The position numbers were made by a program, and so were the translations under genes. A model generated the notes under the pieces. That model was not told the DNA's origin. It did not search any database and saw only the letters and a program-made list of their open reading frames with translations. A stretch of DNA of 6,413 nt. Source: Sphingomonadales bacterium UBA1936 (GTDB lineage Bacteria; Pseudomonadota; Alphaproteobacteria; Sphingomonadales; Sphingomonadaceae). The stretch lies in contig DDFE01000161.1 in assembly GCA_002336985.1 (NCBI GenBank), forward strand, positions 2,533 through 8,945, given 5' to 3'. Shown one piece after another: positions 1 through 5,885 of the stretch (its first letter is position 1; each line of letters opens with the position of its first letter).

Positions 1-378
1 GTTGCCGAGGAACATCTCGATGGGCGGGCCGGACGCAGGCAGCTTGCCGGGCGGCATGCCGCCGACGGTCTGAACGACCGACACGTCTCGCCAGCCCATC
101 ATGTGCATCACCTTGTCGCCGACCGCATAGCCGTCCGCGCGGCTTTCGGTCACCGTCCCGACGGCACCGCCGCTCATCGGCTCACCCAGCGCGAACGGCG
201 GGACGTAGCTCTTCACGTCGTTCATGCGTCCACGCATGTAAGGGTCCACCGACAGGAAAGCATTGGCGACACGGATTTCGCCATCCTCCAGCGGCGCGTC
301 GGCAATCGTTTTCAGCTCGAAGTTCGCCGCCGTCGGCATTCCCGCCGGCCGCGACGCCAGACACCATGCACGCGCCAT
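1..378 (-). CDS. MDR-family NADP-dependent oxidoreductase, N-terminal part (cut by window edge)
   Basis: The first 126 codons of a zinc-independent medium-chain dehydrogenase/reductase are present; the reading frame stays open to base 1, so the C-terminal two thirds (cofactor-binding Rossmann domain) lie outside. The visible part is the GroES-like catalytic domain. Its clearest mark is LSVDPYMRGRM at about residues 42-52, the signature of the leukotriene B4 dehydrogenase / curcumin reductase (CurA, YncB) group, followed by a GGAVGTVTES stretch and an AVGDKV turn at about 85-90. These enzymes reduce the double bond of alpha,beta-unsaturated carbonyl compounds with NADPH in the cytoplasm and usually run to about 335-345 residues. 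The ATG is chosen because GGGAGA sits 8 nt upstream (387-392) and the MARAWCLASRP start suits the family. A GATAAA-like -10 near 402-407 is possible but weak. Family is clear; substrate is unknown. Confidence 0.88.
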   Translation of the reverse strand, partial: MARAWCLASRPAGMPTAANFELKTIADAPLEDGEIRVANAFLSVDPYMRGRMNDVKSYVPPFALGEPMSGGAVGTVTESRADGYAVGDKVMHMMGWRDVSVVQTVGGMPPGKLPASGPPIEMFLGN

Positions 379-421
379 CGCAATCGTCTCCCGATTCAGT
401 TTTATCGGGCAACCTTGCACG

Positions 422-451
422 AAAAAGGGGCCCGGCAACAGCCAGGCCCCT
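422..451 (-). terminator. Intrinsic terminator of the DUF2171 gene
   Basis: Read on the minus strand, a 7-bp perfect stem AGGGGCC / GGCCCCT (bases 451-445 with 432-426) closes on a loop that can form a further GGC/GCC pairing around TGTT. It is followed at once by TTTTT, whose first T is also the last base of the stem. It begins about 19 bp after the stop codon of the DUF2171 gene and ends before the oxidoreductase start. It therefore separates the two genes, and the oxidoreductase promoter would have to lie in or just after it. There is no T-run on the plus side, so it works in one direction. Confidence 0.85.
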
Positions 452-469
452 GATTACGATGCGCTGCGG

Positions 470-1285
470 TCAATAGGTGCCCGAAAACGCGCGATTCAAA
501 TTGCGCGGGCCGTTGCCGTACCGCGTATCATTATCGGTCCGGTCGCCGAACAGCGCACCATTGCGCTCCTCGTCGCGCCAGGCCGACTTCGCCTCGATCG
601 ACGACTTGCGGATCTTCACTTTGTCGTCGACCGTGTCGATCCAGCTCGACGGGATCGAATGGTGATGCCCGCCGGCTTCCGGATCGCTCCGTGTCAGGAT
701 GATGCGGTCGCCGCGGACCTTGTCGACGGTCCCGATATGCTCGCCGTCCGATCCGACCACGTCCATGTGTTCGTTGACCCGGTCGAGCGTCGAACGTTGC
801 GTCTGTCGCTGCGACCGCCAGCCGTGGAACTCGTTGTCGAACCTCGACTGGTGCTCGCGGCGGTACTCGTCATAGTCGCGGTCGAGCGCATCGATCTGGC
901 GCTGGCGCCAGTCGTGATAGTTCGGGTCGTGATGCGTCTGGCGCTGCGCACGATAGGTGCCGTAGCTGGCTCCGCCATTGCGATAGTTGCGCTCGTCCTC
1001 GATGGCATCATGCTCGCGGCGGCGTTCCGCTTCCTCGTCGCCGAACCACGACCGTACCTCGTCACCGGCGCGATCGAAGAAGCCGCGCTCATGATCGTCA
1101 CGGTCACGGTCGCGATAATCGGAGCGTTGCGCGCTGAAGCGATAGCGATCGTTCGGCCCATAGTCGAAACGGTCGCGGCCGTACCGGCCTCGATCGGGTT
1201 CCGGTCCATAGCCATAGCGTGATCCGGTGGGATTGCTGGTTCCGCGTCCATAGCCGCGACCATCGTCGTTGCGGTCGTAACCCAT
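470..1285 (-). CDS. DUF2171 domain protein with SWFGD motif and Arg/Tyr-rich N-terminus
   Basis: A 271-residue protein of unknown function. Residues 1-68 are low-complexity, rich in Gly, Arg, Tyr and Asp with repeated RGRYG/YRDRDRDD-like patches and very likely disordered. SWFGDEEAERRR lies at 79-90. A charged, aromatic stretch follows at 120-161, with WRQRQ and GWRSQRQ bracketing a DRDYDEYRREHQSRF core and probably helical. Residues about 170-230 match DUF2171 (MDVVGSDGEHIGTVDKV, then a His-rich turn GGHHHSIPSSWID), a small beta-rich domain related in style to PRC-barrels. There is no signal peptide or membrane segment, so it is probably cytoplasmic. The start is fixed by GAGGAG 6 nt upstream (1292-1297). 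An EcfG-type promoter upstream and an intrinsic terminator downstream make it a single-gene unit. Similar SWFGD/DUF2171 proteins are, as far as I recall, common in sphingomonads. A stress-protective role is inferred from the promoter; the molecular function is unknown. Confidence 0.85.
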   Translation of the reverse strand: MGYDRNDDGRGYGRGTSNPTGSRYGYGPEPDRGRYGRDRFDYGPNDRYRFSAQRSDYRDRDRDDHERGFFDRAGDEVRSWFGDEEAERRREHDAIEDERNYRNGGASYGTYRAQRQTHHDPNYHDWRQRQIDALDRDYDEYRREHQSRFDNEFHGWRSQRQTQRSTLDRVNEHMDVVGSDGEHIGTVDKVRGDRIILTRSDPEAGGHHHSIPSSWIDTVDDKVKIRKSSIEAKSAWRDEERNGALFGDRTDNDTRYGNGPRNLNRAFSGTY

Positions 1286-1291
1286 TGTTCA

Positions 1292-1297
1292 CTCCTC
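1292..1297 (-). promoter_or_regulatory. Ribosome binding site of the DUF2171 gene
   Basis: GAGGAG on the minus strand, 6 nt before the ATG at 1285. It is a strong Shine-Dalgarno match and settles the start codon. The same bases encode the last two codons of a short upstream open frame (1289-1387) that I do not accept as a gene. Confidence 0.8.
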
Positions 1298-1339
1298 GCG
1301 ATTGACGGGCGCAGGGGCGTCGCCCGCCGTGCGCGATTC

Positions 1340-1364
1340 AACGGAGGAAGTCTTTTCGCGTTCC
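1340..1364 (-). promoter_or_regulatory. EcfG-type general stress response promoter for the DUF2171 gene
   Basis: On the minus strand GGAAC (1364-1360) is followed after exactly 16 nt by CGTT (1343-1340). GGAAC-N16/17-CGTT is the established consensus for EcfG, the ECF sigma factor of the alphaproteobacterial general stress response (PhyR-NepR-EcfG cascade). Transcription would start near 1333, giving a 5' leader of roughly 45-50 nt before the ATG at 1285, a normal distance. No good sigma-70-like promoter facing the same way was seen nearby. Both elements match with no deviation, at the right place and orientation; function is inferred from the match. Confidence 0.75.
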
Positions 1365-1410
1365 CACAATGCGACGAGTTGCTGCATGATGGCGTCGGCG
1401 CGTGAGGGCG

Positions 1411-1439
1411 TTGCAAGGCCAAATAACGAGCGCTAATGA
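1411..1439 (+). promoter_or_regulatory. Sigma-70-like promoter of tRNA-Ala
   Basis: TTGCAA (1411-1416) and TAATGA (1434-1439) are separated by 17 nt, the optimal spacing for housekeeping sigma. The -10 ends 16 nt before the first base of the tRNA, leaving a short 5' leader for RNase P. The -35 hexamer is palindromic (TTGCAA on both strands), but no fitting -10 was found for it on the minus strand. It is divergent from the EcfG-type promoter about 47 bp away. Confidence 0.6.
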
Positions 1440-1455
1440 ACCGGGCTTCTGGTGA

Positions 1456-1531
<76 letters not shown>

Positions 1532-1544
1532 GGAATCTCTGTCA

Positions 1545-1575
1545 GAGTCGCTATGCTCGCGACCACAGCGACCTC
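1545..1575. other. Inverted repeats between convergent tRNA-Ala and pilus operon ends
   Basis: The 52-bp gap between the tRNA and the cpaA stop holds two mutually exclusive stems: GTCGC/GCGAC (1547-1551 with 1559-1563, 7-nt loop) and GTCGCT/AGCGAC (1547-1552 with 1567-1572, 14-nt loop, extendable by two pairs across a bulged C). Neither is followed by a T-run on either strand, so this is not a convincing intrinsic terminator. It could be a weak bidirectional stop or chance in GC-rich DNA. Confidence 0.25.
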
Positions 1576-1583
1576 GATGGATT

Positions 1584-2117
1584 CTATTTCCGGCCAGGCA
1601 TCGGTAATTTCGTCAGGTCGGTGACCCTAACGGAAATATGCGGATTGAAGCCCGGATAGGTGCTGCACAGGATCGCGCCCACAGCGATCGCCAGCCCATA
1701 GGGGATGGGACCGCCCGGCTGGAAGAATTTCCACTTCGTGCGTTCGTAAGCCGCTTTGGAAACGAGGCGCCGGAGCGGCACGAGCAGGAGGACGAGGATC
1801 CCTCCGCCCATGGCGATGCACAACAGCAGGATAGGTGCTGCGCCGAAATCGAACCACAGAGCGATCGCCGCCAGAAGCTTTACATCGCCGCCGCCGAGCC
1901 AGCGCAATGCGAACAACCCCGTGCCGATCGCGAAGGTGACGGCGCACAGTACGAGGTTCTGCCAAATATCGGTTTCGAAGCGCGTGGCCATGATCCACAG
2001 CGGGAACAATATGATGAGCGCGGCCGATATCCAGTTGCTGATGCGCAACTCACGCATGTCCTGCAGCGCTGCCAAGACTACCAGCACGATGAACGCTATC
2101 TTGATCGCCAGAATCAT
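1584..2117 (-). CDS. cpaA: Prepilin peptidase CpaA/TadV (A24 family)
   Basis: Inner-membrane aspartic protease that removes the leader of Flp-type prepilins before pilus assembly. The 177-residue protein is nearly all hydrophobic segments and has both A24 catalytic aspartates in their usual settings: D20 in LQDMRELRISN after the first membrane helix, and D78 in GGGDVKLLAA (the GxGD motif). A PIPYG motif at 137-141 precedes the last helix, as in CpaA/TadV. Length fits the short form that lacks the N-methyltransferase domain of PilD. The ATG shares ATGA with the stop of the preceding TPR gene, and AAGG lies 9 nt upstream (2127-2130). It is the last gene of the operon and ends 52 bp from the convergent tRNA-Ala. 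Confidence 0.93.
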   Translation of the reverse strand: MILAIKIAFIVLVVLAALQDMRELRISNWISAALIILFPLWIMATRFETDIWQNLVLCAVTFAIGTGLFALRWLGGGDVKLLAAIALWFDFGAAPILLLCIAMGGGILVLLLVPLRRLVSKAAYERTKWKFFQPGGPIPYGLAIAVGAILCSTYPGFNPHISVRVTDLTKLPMPGRK

Positions 2118-2932
2118 GGCTGGTTACCTTGTGATGCCGCGAGTTCGGCATTCGCCGCCGCGATCGGAAAAGGCGTGGAATGCGCCAGCTGGGCTTCGCT
2201 GAAGAACCGCTGCGCTTCAGCCTGCCGGCCGAGCAGGTAGGATACATATCCGGCGTTGTTGAGCCGGACCGACCATTGGTCGGCGGTTTCGGTTGCCGAT
2301 CGCGGCGCCGGCGGCTTGCCGGCCGAAACGAGCGCCAGATCGAGGTTCAGCTTAATGCGGTTGTCGTCCGGGAAACGGCGTGACTGTTCGGACAACAGCG
2401 CAATCGCGTCGTCGAACCGGCGCTGGAGAATGAGCGAATAGCCGCGATTGTTCGCGATGAGGGCGCTGTCGGGTTTCAACGCGACAGCCCGTTCATAAGC
2501 TGACCGGCTTGCCGTCCAGTTCCCCTCGCGGTCATGGGCCACGCCGAGCGCATTCCACGCCCGCCACCGGTCGGGACATCGGTTGACGGCGCCGGATAAC
2601 GCAGCCTTTGCGGCGTTGACCTGACCGAGCCTTAGCGCCGCGACACCCAAGCCCTCACTCGTACGGCAATCGCCCGGCGCGCGGCTGGCTGCACGGGAAA
2701 ATGCAAGGAAAGCGTCGCCGTTCCGGCCTTCCTCCAAGGCGAGTTCGCCTTCGAGGCGCGAGACGGTCGCCACCTCCGCCGGCTGTCCCCTACGCGCGGC
2801 CTGGGCGATCATTTCGCGGGCCTGCACCAGCCGCCCGTTTTCGATTGCACGCTGAACGGCCGCTTCATCGATCCCCGGCACGGCCGGAGTTGACGCCTGG
2901 GCAAGCGCGATGATCGAAAGCGTTGCGATCAT
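2114..2932 (-). CDS. Exported TPR protein of the Tad pilus operon
   Basis: A 272-residue tetratricopeptide repeat protein. The N-terminus (MIATLSIIALAQA, probable cleavage after A13) looks like a short signal peptide, although it lacks the usual Lys/Arg near the start. After a charged stretch (21-85), TPR units can be seen at about 90-121 (ending NRCPD), 122-155 (WNALGVAHDREGNW to ALKPD) and 156-189 (NNRGYSLILQRRFDDAI to RRFPDD). A last TPR-like helix pair lies at 222-256. TPRs are protein-binding scaffolds, and in Tad loci such proteins (TadD and relatives) support pilus assembly in the periplasm. Both ends overlap neighbours by 4 nt (ATGA), so translation is coupled on both sides. No strong Shine-Dalgarno and no better in-frame start upstream were found. 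The TPR fold and operon link are clear; its partner is unknown. Confidence 0.85.
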   Translation of the reverse strand: MIATLSIIALAQASTPAVPGIDEAAVQRAIENGRLVQAREMIAQAARRGQPAEVATVSRLEGELALEEGRNGDAFLAFSRAASRAPGDCRTSEGLGVAALRLGQVNAAKAALSGAVNRCPDRWRAWNALGVAHDREGNWTASRSAYERAVALKPDSALIANNRGYSLILQRRFDDAIALLSEQSRRFPDDNRIKLNLDLALVSAGKPPAPRSATETADQWSVRLNNAGYVSYLLGRQAEAQRFFSEAQLAHSTPFPIAAANAELAASQGNQP

Positions 2933-3909
2933 CCAGCAACGGGTCTGGCGGGCATGGACCTGAAGTCGACGCCCGCCGCATTCCTGCCCAGGATCAGGAC
3001 GATGCGGCTGGCCCGCTCATTGACGACCTTGCCAGTTGGAAACGGCAGGCTCTTCGACAGGTTGATGGCGTCGGCCTGCGCAGCCTTTGGAAAGACGAGA
3101 TACGAGCGGCTGTAGCGGCTATCGAGGTCGCCGGTCCGCGATTGCGGCCATCCCGACTGCGCCAGCCACGTCTGCACGCCACGGGCAAGACCGCGCTTAC
3201 CTACACCGTTCATGATGCGGATCGCTGCCGTCGCGGTCCGGTAGGACGGCGAAGGGGCCGCTGCAATCTGAACCGCGGCGGCGGCCGGAACTGCAGCCGG
3301 AATGTCGACTGTGGCCGACGTCCGCGCCCGTGGAACATCCGCAGGCACGGCGACTGCAACCACTGAACTGGCCTCGACCGGCAATGGCTTCGGCTGGGCG
3401 GGCGCTTCTGTCGGCTTTGGATCGGACAAGGCGATAGCGACGGGTTGCACCGTACCCGCAGCTGGCGGCGCCGCTTCGGCCACTGCGACGCCGTCCTTCA
3501 CCAGGGCATTCCATTCCGCAAGGACGGCGAGCGCTTCGCCTTCGCGCCCCTGCATCCTCAGTGAGCGCGCCATGTTGCGGTAGATACGGCCGTCTGCCGG
3601 CGCGTGCGACAAGGCAAGTTCGTAATAACGGCGGCTGACGTCGTACCTGCCGAGCATGTCATAGCTCGCCGCAAGAGCGTTATAGCCTTCCGGCTTGTCA
3701 GGCGCCTCGCGCACGACCTGGTTGAACTTCTCGATCGCCAGCGCATACTCCTGCCGCGCGTATAGCGCGCGCCCCTGCGCGAGCGGGGAACTTGCCGCGA
3801 CCCGCGCATTGTCCTGTCCGTCGGACCTGACGCCAATTTTCGCGGTGTGCGAACAAGCGGCGATCGCAAGGCCCATGGCCGTTGCCGTCAAGACATGTCT
3901 GTTTTTCAA
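2929..3909 (-). CDS. TadD-like TPR lipoprotein with C-terminal LytR_C domain
   Basis: A 326-residue predicted lipoprotein. Positive residues K2/R4, a hydrophobic core and the lipobox IAAC (Cys19) give a type II signal peptide. TPR units follow at about 42-71, 72-105 (GYNALAASYDMLGRYDVSRRYY) and 107-140. Residues 141-227 form a long Ala/Pro/Val-rich linker. Residues about 229-310, beginning IRIMNGVGKRGLARGVQTWL and ending SRIVLILGR, resemble the LytR_C domain (PF13399), otherwise found after LCP domains in cell-wall proteins. The N-terminal half fits TadD, the pilotin-like TPR lipoprotein of Tad systems. The start is TTG: its TTGA overlaps the TGA of tadC, AGGGA lies 7 nt upstream (3917-3921), and the next in-frame ATG (M12) would destroy the signal peptide. 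The protein probably sits at the outer membrane facing the periplasm. The C-terminal domain call is from pattern memory, not a search. Confidence 0.85.
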   Translation of the reverse strand: MKNRHVLTATAMGLAIAACSHTAKIGVRSDGQDNARVAASSPLAQGRALYARQEYALAIEKFNQVVREAPDKPEGYNALAASYDMLGRYDVSRRYYELALSHAPADGRIYRNMARSLRMQGREGEALAVLAEWNALVKDGVAVAEAAPPAAGTVQPVAIALSDPKPTEAPAQPKPLPVEASSVVAVAVPADVPRARTSATVDIPAAVPAAAAVQIAAAPSPSYRTATAAIRIMNGVGKRGLARGVQTWLAQSGWPQSRTGDLDSRYSRSYLVFPKAAQADAINLSKSLPFPTGKVVNERASRIVLILGRNAAGVDFRSMPARPVAG

Positions 3910-4883
3910 TGTGCTGTCCCTGTCATAATGGGCAATACCTGACGCATCACACGAATGCCTGCAGGCAGCATCAACACGCCGATCATGACCGGCAGCATGC
4001 AGGCAACAAGGGGAATGGAGAGCAGGACGGGAAGGCGATGCGCCTTCTCTTCCGCGCGGAGTTTGCGCTTTTCGCGCATTTCGGCGGCATAGATACGCAG
4101 CGTCTGACCAATGCTCGACCCAAGCTTGTCCGACTGGATCAGGAGCGTCGCGAAGGACTGGATTTCGTCGATCTGCACGCGGTCCGCCATGCGATGAAGC
4201 GCTTCCTCGCGGCTTCTGCCGGCACGCAGTTCGAGGACGACCGTACCCAGCACTTCAGAGAGGAGGGGGTGCGATATCATCATCTCTCGCCCCACACGGT
4301 CGAAGGCTGCTTCCAGCCCCAGACCCGCCTCAACGCAGACCAGCATCAGGTCGAGTGCATCCGGAAACGCATTGACGATCTGCCGCCGCCGATTGTCGGC
4401 CCGCGCGCGTATCCAGATGTTGGGAAGGTAGAGTCCCAGAAGCGCCAAGATAGCCGACATGAGATAGAGCCGGAAGATCGATGGCGGCTTTGCCGAAGAC
4501 AGCATTACAGCAAGCATGATTGCCGGCATGCCGAGCGTCATGACCAGCCGGATCAGCGTGTACCACCGCGGCGCGTAGGGCGAGGTATAACCTGCCGCGA
4601 TCATCCGGCCGCGCAGGGCATCGCTGTTGGTGTCGGCAAGCGAAATGCCGCGCCGCTCGATGGCGTCGATCAGGCGAGACCATCCGCTGGGCCCGCTGTC
4701 TGCCCGCAAGGACGTGGGACCGCCGGAAGCAGACTTTCCGAGGACAGCCGATTCCATTCTTTCGCGCAAAGCAATGCGCCGCGTGGCAAAGGCGTTGACC
4801 ACGAGAACCGTGACGACGACCAGCGCGAATACGCCCGCTAGGAACACCAACCGGGTCCATTCGGGAAGGGCGGACAAATCCAC
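3906..4883 (-). CDS. tadC: Tad pilus inner-membrane platform protein TadC
   Basis: With TadB it forms the inner-membrane platform on which the CpaF ATPase acts to add Flp pilin subunits. The 325-residue protein has hydrophobic segments at about 12-30, 110-130, 138-156 and 287-308. A type II secretion F domain (PF00482) runs from FPDALDLMLVCVEAGLGLEAAF (173-194) through LRAGRSREEALHRMADR (219-235) to the cytoplasmic KRKLRAEEKAHRLP stretch. The start is GTG, 3 nt after the tadB stop, with a strong GGAGG 8 nt upstream. The later position in the operon, the GLGLEAAF motif and the similarity in size to TadB fit TadC. The stop overlaps the TTG start of the next gene. Confidence 0.93.
   Translation of the reverse strand: MDLSALPEWTRLVFLAGVFALVVVTVLVVNAFATRRIALRERMESAVLGKSASGGPTSLRADSGPSGWSRLIDAIERRGISLADTNSDALRGRMIAAGYTSPYAPRWYTLIRLVMTLGMPAIMLAVMLSSAKPPSIFRLYLMSAILALLGLYLPNIWIRARADNRRRQIVNAFPDALDLMLVCVEAGLGLEAAFDRVGREMMISHPLLSEVLGTVVLELRAGRSREEALHRMADRVQIDEIQSFATLLIQSDKLGSSIGQTLRIYAAEMREKRKLRAEEKAHRLPVLLSIPLVACMLPVMIGVLMLPAGIRVMRQVLPIMTGTAH
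3917..3921 (-). promoter_or_regulatory. Ribosome binding site supporting the TTG start of the TPR lipoprotein gene
   Basis: AGGGA on the minus strand lies 7 nt before the TTG at 3909, inside the last codons of tadC. Together with the signal-peptide argument it supports a rare TTG start over the internal ATG 33 nt downstream. Confidence 0.6.
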
Positions 4884-4886
4884 CGT

Positions 4887-5885
4887 CTAGACCTCCAGGT
4901 TGATCATGCGGCGGATCGTGAAAAAGCCGATGAAATACAAAATGATCAAGCTGACGAAGCCTGGAACGAAGGCGCTGTCGCCCGTCACGTCGAGATAGAA
5001 TCTTGGGTTCGCGACAAACAGCCCGACGAACGACAGGACTGGTAGGAGGGTCAGGATGACGGCTGTCATTCGCCCTTCCGAACTCAATGCACGTACTTTC
5101 AGGAACATCGAAGCACGCTCGCGGATCACGCCCGCCAGATTTTCCAGAATTTCCGCCAGATTGCCGCCGGTTTCATTCTGGACGGCAAGACAAACGACGA
5201 ACATCTTCATGTCCGCCAAGCCCCAGCGATCGGCCATGGCCTGAAGCGATTCCCGCAGATCGGCCCCGTAAGTGACCTCGTCGACGACAAGTCCGAACTC
5301 GCTGCCGATCGGGTCCTTCATTTCCTTGGTCAGGAGGTCGAGCGCCGAAGCGACCGGATGACCGGCCCTGAGACCGCGAACGAACACGTCGAGCGCGACC
5401 GGAAATTGTGCGGCGATCGCCTTGCGCCGTGTATCCGCCATACGCGACAGGATGGTCAGCGGAATGCCGAACCCGACAGCGGCCGCCAGAACGATCACCA
5501 TGAGGAACATGCCGAACCGCAGGCCATAGCCGCCCGCATAGGCGAAGAGCGTGATCGCGAGACCGATCGCAACCGTTGCGCCCGTCATCAGAAGGAATGT
5601 CACGCCCGGCGATATGCTCAGTCCCGCACCGTGCAGGACACGCGACATCGACCGCCATAGCGTGGCAAAGGGTTCCGGAATATTCGCGTCGCGCTCTGTA
5701 TCGCGGCGGAGCGACGTCACGACCTGATCGCGATCCATACCGCTCGCAATCATGGACAGTCGCTTGTTGACCGTGCGGCCGACCCAGCGGTTCGTGCGGA
5801 TCAGGGAAATCACGCTTTCGACGCCCAGCATCACCGCGCCGAAGACGACGATGAGTGCGATCAGGCGAAGAATGTCGGGCGACAT
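4887..5885 (-). CDS. tadB: Tad pilus inner-membrane platform protein TadB
   Basis: A type II secretion F family membrane protein, 332 residues, partner of TadC and target of the CpaF ATPase. Hydrophobic segments lie at about 6-28, 96-117, 122-146, 274-292 and 308-324, the usual TadB layout. The cytoplasmic F domain spans roughly 158-270 and contains FPVALDVFVRGLRAGHPV (161-178), the conserved Gly/Asp turn TYGADLRESL, and QNETGGNLAEILENL (236-250), a hallmark of TadB. The ATG follows the cpaF stop with no spacer (TAGATG). I see no clear Shine-Dalgarno, which suggests start by reinitiation or coupling. The last codons contain the ribosome binding site of tadC. Confidence 0.94.
   Translation of the reverse strand: MSPDILRLIALIVVFGAVMLGVESVISLIRTNRWVGRTVNKRLSMIASGMDRDQVVTSLRRDTERDANIPEPFATLWRSMSRVLHGAGLSISPGVTFLLMTGATVAIGLAITLFAYAGGYGLRFGMFLMVIVLAAAVGFGIPLTILSRMADTRRKAIAAQFPVALDVFVRGLRAGHPVASALDLLTKEMKDPIGSEFGLVVDEVTYGADLRESLQAMADRWGLADMKMFVVCLAVQNETGGNLAEILENLAGVIRERASMFLKVRALSSEGRMTAVILTLLPVLSFVGLFVANPRFYLDVTGDSAFVPGFVSLIILYFIGFFTIRRMINLEV
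4892..4896 (-). promoter_or_regulatory. Ribosome binding site of tadC inside the tadB 3' end
   Basis: GGAGG on the minus strand lies within the codons for the last residues of TadB and 8 nt before the GTG start of tadC at 4883. It decides the GTG start and is the strongest Shine-Dalgarno inside the operon. Confidence 0.75.

Noticed and set aside
263..1222. 319-codon plus-strand open frame across the oxidoreductase start and the DUF2171 gene
   Set aside because: It is antisense to two supported genes, crosses a terminator, has repetitive Ile/Val/Ala/Arg composition typical of the antisense of Arg/Asp/Tyr codons, and has no recognisable domain.
1289..1387. 32-codon minus-strand frame (MQQLVALWERE...) ending 3 nt before the DUF2171 start
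   Set aside because: No ribosome binding site, and both elements of the EcfG-type promoter lie inside it, so the main transcript would start after its ATG. Possible only if a further upstream promoter exists, which I do not see.
1394..1416. Minus-strand promoter using the palindromic TTGCAA as -35
   Set aside because: At 17-nt spacing the -10 position reads GCCATC, which is not a usable -10.
1638..2240. 200-codon plus-strand open frame opposite cpaA
   Set aside because: Antisense to a prepilin peptidase with both catalytic aspartates; no domain, no RBS or promoter of note.
3882..4841. 319-codon plus-strand open frame opposite tadC
   Set aside because: Antisense shadow of a gene with clear type II secretion F motifs; His/Gln/Arg-rich composition and no family resemblance.
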